From an uncultured Campylobacter sp. (GTDB taxonomy: Bacteria; Campylobacterota; Campylobacteria; Campylobacterales; Campylobacteraceae), in contig NZ_CALKTL010000106.1 of NCBI RefSeq assembly GCF_937997405.1, positions 1 through 5,291 of the forward strand: a DNA stretch of 5,291 nt, read 5' to 3'. This document shows positions 1 to 5,291 of this stretch, in pieces. Numbering within the stretch: position 1 is the stretch's first letter; each line of letters starts with the position of its first letter. The position numbers and the translations under genes are program-made. Below the pieces are notes generated by a model. It was not told where the DNA came from and made no database searches. It worked only from the letters and a program-made list of their open reading frames with translations.

Positions 1-464
1 CGCTCTTCGATCAGCTCGTTATCACTGCGACGCCCGACTACCGAGACAGGAAAGCCGTTGGCGCCAAAAAAATTAGCTAGAATTTCCCAATTTCCAAAAT
101 GTGCGGTAAAAAATAAAATCCCGTGCGGATTATCACCTTTTAGCTTTCGGACGCGCTCTAGCGCCTGCTCGCCGTTTGAAATCAGATCATCAAATTTTAG
201 TCTGCCGTTGTAAAATAAAAGCGTGTCGGTAAGCGTCCTAGCGATACTGCGAAAATTCTCGATCGCAAGAGAGTGAAGCTCACTTTCGCTTTTTTGTGGA
301 TAAGCGGCGCGAAGGTTATCCTGCGCGACTTTAACGCGCCTACTAAGCTTCCACGATGCAAAAAGTGCGAGCTTATCGAAAAATGCGAATATGAAGCTTT
401 TCGGCGCGAATTTTGCAAATTTTATCAGACACAGCGCCAAAAAATATTGGATTTTTTCCTTCAT
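1..464 (-). CDS. lpxL: Lipid A biosynthesis lauroyl acyltransferase, LpxL/HtrB family (3' part outside window)
   Basis: Transfers a secondary acyl chain from acyl-ACP to the lipid A precursor at the inner face of the cytoplasmic membrane. The first 154 residues are visible and the frame runs off the left edge; family members are usually about 290-310 residues, so roughly half is here. Residues 1-40 are hydrophobic with scattered Lys, as in the membrane-associated N-terminus of this family. 'RRVKVAQDNLRAAYP' (42-56) matches the family's R...NL..aFP signature. 'HFGNWE' at 122-127 is the catalytic HX4(D/E) motif, with His122 and Glu127 as the dyad. The ATG at 464-462 is chosen because GAGG lies 5 nt upstream (470-473). 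It starts 59 nt after the mnmE stop. The family assignment is firm; the exact acyl chain and the choice of lpxL over a paralogue are not decidable from half a protein. Confidence 0.88.
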   Translation of the reverse strand, partial: MKEKIQYFLALCLIKFAKFAPKSFIFAFFDKLALFASWKLSRRVKVAQDNLRAAYPQKSESELHSLAIENFRSIARTLTDTLLFYNGRLKFDDLISNGEQALERVRKLKGDNPHGILFFTAHFGNWEILANFFGANGFPVSVVGRRSDNELIEE

Positions 465-487
465 AAAGACCTCGTTTTAAATGCGAG

Positions 488-493
488 ATTATA
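488..493 (-). promoter_or_regulatory. Putative sigma70 -10 box for lpxL
   Basis: On the minus strand a perfect TATAAT sits in the mnmE-lpxL gap, 24 nt upstream of the lpxL ATG, which would give a leader of about 17 nt containing the GAGG ribosome site. No recognisable TTGACA-like -35 element lies 16-18 nt upstream; this is common for Campylobacter, where the -10 is conserved and the -35 region is merely A/T rich. Inferred from sequence only. Confidence 0.45.
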
Positions 494-498
494 TTGAA

Positions 499-521
499 TT
501 TTGGCTAATTAGTAGCTAAAA
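499..521 (-). terminator. Small inverted repeat just after mnmE; weak terminator candidate
   Basis: Nine-base arms (499-507 and 513-521) flank a 5-nt loop, starting 3 nt beyond the mnmE stop codon. Eight of nine positions pair on the minus-strand RNA, with one C-A mismatch; it would be a G-U wobble if read on the plus strand. The stem is A/U rich and is not followed by a clean U run on the minus strand, so it may only be a partial terminator or mean nothing. It lies directly upstream of the candidate lpxL -10 box. Confidence 0.25.
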
Positions 522-523
522 CG

Positions 524-2272
524 CTATTTGCCGAGGCAAAAATTGCTAAACATTTCGTCTAGAATTTCGTCTCGCTCAAATGGACGCGAAATACGTGCAA
601 TCGCCTCAATCGCGCGATTTATCTCAAATGCAAAAAGCTCAAGCTCGCCGCAAGCCAGGCGCTCGCTCGCGTTTTTAAGAGCCGCAAGCGCGCTCTCGCA
701 AGATAGAATTTGCCGCTCGCTGCTTAGCATAAGGCCATCGAAATTTTGAGAATTTAAGTAGCTCTCAAGCGCGGTTAAAATTTTATCCACGCCCTCGTTT
801 GCAGAAATTTCAAGTGGCGTAAAAATGGAATTTGCTTGGGTAGTTTGCCTAGCGGAATTTTTTGCAGAGCTACTAGGCGCGATGGAATTTGCAGAATTTT
901 GTTTGGAATCATCCTGCGTGAAATTCTCCGCAGCACAGCTTGCAGTAACGCGCTCGGTATTTGGCGACACTAGTCCCGCTTTTGCGGCGGAATTCTGCCC
1001 CACCAGATTTATGGAATTCGCAAGAGCTATTTGGCTTGTAGGCGCGGAATTTGTGGAAGTAGAATTTTGCGCGTTTAAGTCACGCTTTAAATTTTTAGCT
1101 TTTAAATTCTGCGCGCAGGAATTTAAAGAAGCGTCGCAGGTATGACTTTGCTTTAAATTTTCGGCTGTGAAATTCTCTGATATGGGACTTTCAGCTGCGA
1201 AATTTTTTGCAGAAAAAGCCTCTAAATCCTCGTCAAGATCCTCCACGCTAGAATGAAATTTACGCGGCAAGTCACATTTATTTAAAACGTAGATGATTTT
1301 TTTGTCTTTTTGTTCGCGCAATATTTTTAGGATCTGCGCGTCTTCGGCGTCCCATTCGCGACTTGCGTCAAACACTGCCAAAATAACGTCTGCCTCGCTT
1401 GCAGCGCGAAGCGAATATGAAATGCCGATACTCTCGAGCTTTGAGCCGCTGTGTCTGATACCTGCAGTATCGACTATACGGATTAGATGAGTGCCTATCT
1501 GCAGGCTTTCTTCGATGAGATCGCGCGTAGTGCCCGCTTCGTCGCTCACGATAGCGCGCTCGAAATTTAAAAGCGCGTTTAGTATACTTGATTTGCCGAC
1601 GTTGGGCCTGCCTACGATCGCCACCTTAAAGCCCTCGATTAGCCCTTTGCGACTGCGGCTGATGTGAGTGATTTTTTCTAGCGAAGCGATATTTTGGCTA
1701 AGCATTTCTTGCGAGTTTTGCAGCACATCAGAAGGCAGATCGTCCTCTGCGTAGTCGATGCAAACCTCGACAAAAGCTAGCGTCTTAACCAGAGCTGCGC
1801 GCAGATTTGCGACGAAGTCTGCCAGCTCGCCGCGCAGGTTTCTAGCTAAAATTTTAGCCGCACTTTGCGAGCGTGAATTTATAAGATCGCTTATGGCTTC
1901 GGCTTTACTAAGATCCATTTTACCGTTTAAAAACGCTCGTTTACTAAACTCGCCCGGATTTGCTATGCGTGCACCTAGAGCCAGCACGGCATCTAACGCC
2001 AAGGACGAAGCCGTAAAGCCGCCGTGGCTCTGCACTTCTACGACATCCTCGCCGGTAAAGCTATGCGGAGCCTTGAAATATATCAAAATCGCCTCGCCGA
2101 ACGCTTCGCCGCTCGCGTCAAAAAGATTCACAAGCGTAGCATAGCGAGGTCGCAAAAAACTGCGATGTGAAAGGCTTAGAGCGATAGATAGCGCTTCCTC
2201 GCCTGAAATTCTAACTATGCAAATTCCGCCGATGCCGTGAGCCGTAGCGATAGCGGCGATAGTCTCGCTCAC
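524..2272 (-). CDS. mnmE: tRNA uridine-5-carboxymethylaminomethyl modification GTPase MnmE (TrmE/ThdF), with an internal insertion
   Basis: With MnmG it installs the 5-carboxymethylaminomethyl group on wobble U34 of certain tRNAs, using a folate one-carbon unit and a K+-dependent G domain. Residues 1-118 are the folate-binding N-terminal domain, beginning 'MSETIAAIATAHGIGGICIV'. About 119-210 and 500-579 form the helical domain. The G domain has GRPNVGKS (221-228, with the K+-liganding Asn224), GTTRD (247-251), DTAG (268-271), NKCD (331-334) and SANEG (490-494). The protein ends FCLGK, the family's C-(I/L/V)-G-K tail with the conserved Cys579. At 582 residues it is about 130 longer than usual (about 440-455); the excess lies between NKCD and SANEG. 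The start is GTG, 2 nt after the jag stop, with no clear Shine-Dalgarno, so translational coupling is likely; no other start fits the conserved N-terminus. Function is confident despite the insertion, because all GTPase motifs are intact. Confidence 0.96.
   Translation of the reverse strand: MSETIAAIATAHGIGGICIVRISGEEALSIALSLSHRSFLRPRYATLVNLFDASGEAFGEAILIYFKAPHSFTGEDVVEVQSHGGFTASSLALDAVLALGARIANPGEFSKRAFLNGKMDLSKAEAISDLINSRSQSAAKILARNLRGELADFVANLRAALVKTLAFVEVCIDYAEDDLPSDVLQNSQEMLSQNIASLEKITHISRSRKGLIEGFKVAIVGRPNVGKSSILNALLNFERAIVSDEAGTTRDLIEESLQIGTHLIRIVDTAGIRHSGSKLESIGISYSLRAASEADVILAVFDASREWDAEDAQILKILREQKDKKIIYVLNKCDLPRKFHSSVEDLDEDLEAFSAKNFAAESPISENFTAENLKQSHTCDASLNSCAQNLKAKNLKRDLNAQNSTSTNSAPTSQIALANSINLVGQNSAAKAGLVSPNTERVTASCAAENFTQDDSKQNSANSIAPSSSAKNSARQTTQANSIFTPLEISANEGVDKILTALESYLNSQNFDGLMLSSERQILSCESALAALKNASERLACGELELFAFEINRAIEAIARISRPFERDEILDEMFSNFCLGK
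818..1252 (-). repeat. Low-complexity, degenerate-repeat insertion inside the mnmE G domain
   Basis: This stretch encodes about residues 341-485 of MnmE, rich in Ala, Asn, Ser, Gln and Lys. It is dominated by short variants such as AKNF, AENF, AENL, AQNL, AKNL, AQNS, KNSA and ANSI. In the DNA these share a core of the form CARAATTYC on the minus strand, always in the same reading frame. Near copies include an 11-mer at 918-928 and 1167-1177 (both encoding ENFT) and a 17-mer at 852-868 and 1197-1213 with 16 of 17 bases identical (SAKNS and SAKNF). No strict tandem period is visible, so it looks like an old, diverged repeat expansion. It is probably a disordered loop on the G-domain surface; that structural statement is inference. 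Edges are approximate: about 30 of these residues replace the normal G4-G5 linker. Confidence 0.75.
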
Positions 2273-2274
2273 GA

Positions 2275-3030
2275 TTAGCTTTTTTCGTCTACGATGACGA
2301 TTTTGCCGCTACGCGTGGATTTGATGCCCACGAAACGATCTGGATACGCCTGCTTTAGCTTGTCGGCTACGATTTTGATAAATGCGCCGTCAAAAGCCTT
2401 CGTGACGATACGCTCATTTCCGGAGCGTTCCACGAGCGCATTTACATAAGAATCGATAAATCGTTCTTGATTTTGTAAAAATTCCGCGATTTCAAAAACT
2501 ACGGCAAGATCATATCTGATGCTGATCCAGTTGTAAATCATATACGAGAGCGCCTTGTAGCGGTGCCCCTCTTTGCCTATCAAAAGCGCGCTATCCTCGC
2601 CTTGCAGCTTGATATAGACGGTATTTTCGTCGATTTTGCTAACATCGCTAACTTCGATATTAAACTCACTTGATCTAAAAAGTGCAGATAGCTTCTCTTT
2701 GATATCGGATAAAATTTCATCCGTCACAACGCCCTTTTGCTTTTCTTTGCGATGTTTAGAATGCGTGGTGCGCGGATTTTGCGGCTCTGATTTATCGCCC
2801 TGCTTTTTCTCTGCTTTGCCGGCTTTGCTTTGCGGGGCGCTAAATTCCGGATTTTCGCTAAATTTCTCCCCTTCCAAAACCGCTTCTATTACGGCATTTT
2901 TTTTAAAAAAGCCCAAAAATCCGCCGCTTGGATGCTGCAAGACGCGCACGTTAAGTTGCGTTACTGAGCATCCAAGCTCAGCTGCTGCTTTATTATATGC
3001 GTCTTTTAAATTTTCTGCTTCAATTATCAT
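2275..3030 (-). CDS. jag: Jag/KhpB-type RNA-binding protein (Jag-N and KH domains, degenerate R3H)
   Basis: Cytoplasmic RNA-binding protein of the Jag/KhpB/EloR family, typically encoded next to yidC. In Firmicutes it pairs with KhpA and affects cell elongation; its role in Campylobacter is not established. Residues 1-52 form the Jag-N domain ('MIIEAENLKDAYNKAAAELG', then PSGGFLGFFKKNA at 34-46). About 55-102 is a charged, Lys-rich, probably disordered linker. About 105-180 is a KH domain with the GxxG loop as GKEG (152-155, in LLIGKEGHRYKAL). About 185-251 lies where R3H is expected, but the R-x3-H signature appears as RIVTK (207-211), with Lys for His. Its ATG overlaps the yidC stop (ATGA), and GGAG lies 8 nt upstream (3039-3042), so it is translated coupled to yidC. 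mnmE follows after 2 nt. The family call is firm; RNA targets are unknown. Confidence 0.92.
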   Translation of the reverse strand: MIIEAENLKDAYNKAAAELGCSVTQLNVRVLQHPSGGFLGFFKKNAVIEAVLEGEKFSENPEFSAPQSKAGKAEKKQGDKSEPQNPRTTHSKHRKEKQKGVVTDEILSDIKEKLSALFRSSEFNIEVSDVSKIDENTVYIKLQGEDSALLIGKEGHRYKALSYMIYNWISIRYDLAVVFEIAEFLQNQERFIDSYVNALVERSGNERIVTKAFDGAFIKIVADKLKQAYPDRFVGIKSTRSGKIVIVDEKS

Positions 3031-4670
3031 GATTTTTTCTCCGCTATTTGAGCTTGTTTATGCCTAGCAAAGGCTTTATTAATGACGTATTGCTGGATAA
3101 TGGAGCAGAAATTATTTACCGTCCAGTATAGCGTAAGACCCGCCGGGAACATTACGAAAAATACCGTAAAAATGAGCGGCAAGAATTTCATCATCTTCTC
3201 TTGCATCGGATCGGTAAACGTAGTCGGCGTAATCTTTTGCTGCAAAAACATCAAAATTCCCATCGTAATTGGCAGGATGTAATATGGATCTTTAAGCGAC
3301 AGATCGTGGATCCACAGCGCCCACTCCGCGCCCTTTAGCTCGATCGCATTAAGCAGCACGCGGTAGATCGCGAAAAATACCGGTATCTGAAGCAGGATCG
3401 GCAAGCAGCCGCCCATCGGATTGGCGCCGTTTTTCTTATACAGATCCATCATATGCATCTGCAGCTTTTGCTTATCATCCTTGTATTTTTCTTGAAGCTC
3501 TTTCATCTTGGGCGCCAGATCTTTTAGCTTATTCATCGATAGCATTCCCTTGTAGCTTAGCGGGAATAAGATTAGGCGGATAATGAGCGTAAGCACTACG
3601 ATCGACCAGCCCCAGTTACCGATATAGCCGTGCAGCCAGTTTAGAAATTTAAACATCGGGCGGGCGATGAAGGTAAACCAGCCATATTCGATAATGTGCG
3701 TAAGAGCAGGATTTATCGAGCTTAGCGCCGCGTGATCTTTCGCACCGATATAGCCCGTAAGACTAAGATCGCCGTCCGAGCCTATGAAAACCTGCGAAAT
3801 TTTATCTGCGTCAGTCACGATCACATTCAAGCTCTCTCCGTAAAATAGCGTCGTATAATAGCGATCGGAGCTCGCAGCGATATTTGCACCGCTTATTCGC
3901 TCGTTTTTATCCACGTCGCCATCTTTAAAAATTTCTACGCTTTCGTTTATAGCCTGCGAGCCTGTAAAAAATGAAGCGATTTTATCTGAAATTCCCGCTT
4001 CGCCAGGTTTTCCTACGATGACGCCGTGAACCGTATAGCTATCTACTTCTACGTTCGGGCGCGAGCCAGGGCTGATAAAATAACGCGCATTGCCGCTTAA
4101 CTTCAGATCCAATTTATAACTACCATTTGGATAAAAGGTAAGAATTTTATTTATGCTAACGGCGCCTAAACTTTGACTTAACGTAACGCTAGCCTCTCCG
4201 TTTCGTACGTCCAGCTCGCTAGATGAAGCGCTGTAAGGAGTATCGAAAGCCATCGCATTCAACGCCGCGTCCTCGAAGCGCATCTCAAGCGGTTTAGAAT
4301 GTGATTTAGGATCGATCAAATTTATCGCATCGCCGTTTTCGTCACGGAATTTAGCATCGTTTAGTATATACGAGCTTATGCGACCGAGCCCGTCGATCGT
4401 AAAATTTGCTTCTTTTCCGACTACGCGTACTAACGGTGCAAAGATGGAATTTGTGGTATTTAAATTCGCTCCCTGCGCGCTCACGCCAGCAGCGGTAGTT
4501 TGCGGAGCGGACTTGGCGGCATTTTTTTGCGCGATTTGCGCTGCGGTTGCGTTTGCCTCCATAGCGGCGCGAATTTTTGATAAATAAAAATGATCGTAAG
4601 CTACGAAAAATATGAGCGCAGTTGCTATTGCGATAGCAAGGCGCTTTGATTGAGGAAGTTTATCTAGCAC
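3027..4670 (-). CDS. yidC: Membrane protein insertase YidC (Oxa1 family, Gram-negative type)
   Basis: Inserts and folds inner-membrane proteins, alone or with SecYEG. The 547-residue length fits the Gram-negative form. TM1 is about 9-28 (LAIAIATALIFFVAY). An Ala/Gln/Asn-rich linker (about 33-78) leads to the large periplasmic P1 domain (about 80-325). The conserved five-TM core is about 345-535: TM2 carries the groove arginine Arg365 (TLIIRLILFPLSYK), followed by the cytoplasmic coiled-coil loop (about 378-412, LKDLAPKMKELQEKY) and the conserved NPMGGCLPILLQIPVFFAIY (417-436). The last TMs contain FPAGLTLYWTVNN (508-520). The start is GTG at 4670-4668, chosen because AGGAG (4678-4682) lies 7 nt upstream and it gives the expected short N-terminus before TM1. 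It overlaps the yidD stop by one base (TAGTG), so coupling is likely. The jag ATG overlaps its stop. All core motifs are intact. Confidence 0.97.
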   Translation of the reverse strand: MLDKLPQSKRLAIAIATALIFFVAYDHFYLSKIRAAMEANATAAQIAQKNAAKSAPQTTAAGVSAQGANLNTTNSIFAPLVRVVGKEANFTIDGLGRISSYILNDAKFRDENGDAINLIDPKSHSKPLEMRFEDAALNAMAFDTPYSASSSELDVRNGEASVTLSQSLGAVSINKILTFYPNGSYKLDLKLSGNARYFISPGSRPNVEVDSYTVHGVIVGKPGEAGISDKIASFFTGSQAINESVEIFKDGDVDKNERISGANIAASSDRYYTTLFYGESLNVIVTDADKISQVFIGSDGDLSLTGYIGAKDHAALSSINPALTHIIEYGWFTFIARPMFKFLNWLHGYIGNWGWSIVVLTLIIRLILFPLSYKGMLSMNKLKDLAPKMKELQEKYKDDKQKLQMHMMDLYKKNGANPMGGCLPILLQIPVFFAIYRVLLNAIELKGAEWALWIHDLSLKDPYYILPITMGILMFLQQKITPTTFTDPMQEKMMKFLPLIFTVFFVMFPAGLTLYWTVNNFCSIIQQYVINKAFARHKQAQIAEKKS

Positions 4671-4876
4671 TATTTTTCTCCTAGTCGTATGACGTAATAT
4701 CTATTTTTTTTGTATGGTATAAACCAAAGCTTAAATTTATCCGCAGAGGCATTGTTGCTGCGGATTTTAGAAAATACACAAAATTTGAAATTTCGCGCGA
4801 TTATAGGATAATCTATGCCACCGCTAAAGAGCGGATTGCACCTTAAAATTCTAGCCGCTACAGCGCAGAGCGCGCC
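4670..4876 (-). CDS. yidD: YidD (membrane protein insertion efficiency factor), C-terminal part only
   Basis: Small membrane-associated protein that assists YidC-dependent insertion. Only about 68 C-terminal residues are present. 'RILRCNPLFSGGIDYPII' matches the diagnostic YidD segment (RxLRC-P-GG-D-P), followed by a Lys-rich tail ending in RLGEK. The N-terminal half, including the usual CRFxPTCSxYA motif, is missing: upstream the same frame encodes an unrelated peptidase. Position directly before yidC, with a one-base overlap, is exactly where Campylobacter yidD belongs; rnpA and rpmH would be expected next but are absent. The right boundary is estimated to within about 10 codons. An uninterrupted frame across the join would lead an automatic caller to report a 203-residue protein starting at 5281; I do not believe that product. 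Confidence 0.82.
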   Translation of the reverse strand, partial: GALCAVAARILRCNPLFSGGIDYPIIARNFKFCVFSKIRSNNASADKFKLWFIPYKKNRYYVIRLGEK

Positions 4877-4886
4877 CTGCATACGC
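4862..4886. other. Probable chimeric junction between Campylobacter and a foreign sequence
   Basis: Left of this point the minus strand encodes YidD with Campylobacter composition (about 27-43% GC in lines 4681-4860). Right of it the same frame encodes an M16C peptidase with about 58-62% GC in sampled lines. The join falls in or beside the GC-rich string GGGCGCGCTCTGCG, which could serve as a short overlap between unrelated reads or as microhomology. No insertion sequence, inverted repeat, att-like duplication or integrase is seen nearby. An assembly chimera is more likely than recombination. Confidence 0.7.
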
Positions 4887-5291
4887 AGCAGCGCGTGATC
4901 GAGAATCTGCAGTGCCATGACACGCTTCATATCCGACGTATCGCCGATCACCCAGCTGAGCGAAAGAAAGGCATTCTCTGCAAGCGGCTCCTCCGCGCCG
5001 ATGGGATAGAAATGATCCTTGCGGACGCACGCCGGGAATGCAGACTGACGATCAATGCGCGACGGCACGGGAATGCGGTCAAAATGCGAGAGGTAGGCAC
5101 GGTCGAGATACGCCAGCTTCTCCTCGATGTCGAGATTTCCATAGAGATAGATATAGCTGTTGGACGGATGATAATAGCGCGCATGAAACGCGAGGAACTG
5201 CTCCTGCGTCAGCGCGGGAATCGCCTCGGGATCGCCGCCCGACTCATAGCCGTATGTCGTATCGGGATAGAGTGCCGCCATGATGCGGCTG
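4877..5291 (-). CDS. M16C metallopeptidase fragment (PreP/insulinase-like), both ends missing
   Basis: Internal piece of a zinc peptidase of the M16C presequence-protease type. The frame is open to the right window edge, so the ATG at 5281 is an internal Met (preceded in frame by S-R-I), not a start. Recognisable segments are YPDTTYGYESGGDPEAIPALT, then EQFLAFHARYYHPSNSYIYL, the M16 pattern 'fh..YY.PsN..iyl.Gd', and NLDIEEKLAYLDRAYLSHFD. EEPLAENAFLSLSWVIGDTSD and LQILDHALLRMQ continue the PreP-like pattern, where related proteins would go on with 'GAPL'; instead YidD begins. The zinc-binding HxxEH motif would lie upstream, outside the window. The segment is GC-richer than the rest and resembles Firmicutes (Selenomonas/Clostridia) homologues, so its source is probably another organism. 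The family call is good; the taxon is from memory of family sequences, not a search. Confidence 0.72.

Noticed and set aside
197..418. Minus-strand 73-codon open frame inside lpxL
   Set aside because: It overlaps the real lpxL frame, which carries the catalytic HFGNWE motif and a good ribosome site.
825..1145. Plus-strand 106-codon open frame with repeated Glu-Phe, opposite the mnmE insertion
   Set aside because: It is the complement of the repeat core (GAATTT reads Glu-Phe) and follows the insertion exactly. It has no convincing ribosome site or homology, and mnmE is intact on the other strand.
818..1252. The mnmE insertion as an intein or mobile element
   Set aside because: No splice-junction Cys/Ser and His-Asn motifs, no endonuclease or transposase residues, no terminal inverted repeats or target duplication; it is only low-complexity coding sequence.
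1758..2144. Plus-strand 128-codon open frame inside mnmE
   Set aside because: It lies opposite the well-conserved MnmE N-terminal domain; its Ala/Ser/Arg-rich content is typical of an antisense shadow.
2895..2909. T8/A6 homopolymer run in jag as a phase-variation or frameshift site
   Set aside because: It encodes FFKKN, a conserved part of the Jag-N domain, and no alternative product follows from slippage; Campylobacter phase variation mostly uses G/C tracts.
2636..3067. Plus-strand 143-codon open frame across jag and the end of yidC
   Set aside because: Antisense to two confidently identified genes, with Ser/Phe/Cys-rich translation and no recognisable domain.
5279..5281. ATG as the start of a 203-residue protein
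   Set aside because: The frame is open upstream to the window edge and the following residues are the middle of an M16C peptidase, so this is an internal Met.

Overview
The window looks like a stretch of an oral-type Campylobacter genome. All genes lie on the minus strand. The layout yidD (C-terminal piece) - yidC - jag/khpB - mnmE is the conserved Campylobacter cluster that normally follows rpmH and rnpA, and the protein sequences are Campylobacter-like. Base composition is in the mid-40s % GC by hand counts of sample lines, well above C. jejuni, which would suit a C. gracilis/C. rectus-type relative. The species is inferred, not shown.

Right to left, in the direction of transcription. Positions 5291 to about 4877 encode a fragment of an M16C (PreP-like, insulinase-family) peptidase with noticeably higher GC and a Firmicutes (Selenomonas/Clostridia-like) flavour. 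At about 4862-4886 it runs in frame into the last ~68 residues of YidD. Then come yidC (membrane protein insertase), jag/khpB (KH-type RNA-binding protein) and mnmE/trmE (tRNA U34-modifying GTPase). They are joined by overlaps or a 2-nt gap and are very likely one transcription unit. After a 59-nt gap holding a small inverted repeat and a likely -10 box, a lipid A acyltransferase gene (lpxL/htrB) starts at 464 and runs off the left edge.

Together these are housekeeping functions: membrane protein insertion (YidD, YidC), RNA binding (Jag), wobble-uridine modification (MnmE with MnmG, encoded elsewhere) and lipid A acylation (LpxL).

Two things are unusual. First, MnmE is about 130 residues longer than normal because a low-complexity, repeat-like segment rich in Ala, Asn and Ser sits inside its GTPase domain between the G4 and G5 motifs. 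Second, the right end is an in-frame peptidase-YidD join that is best explained as a chimeric assembly, not a real fusion gene. I found no convincing new defence or mobile system, no CRISPR array and no rRNA or tRNA gene.
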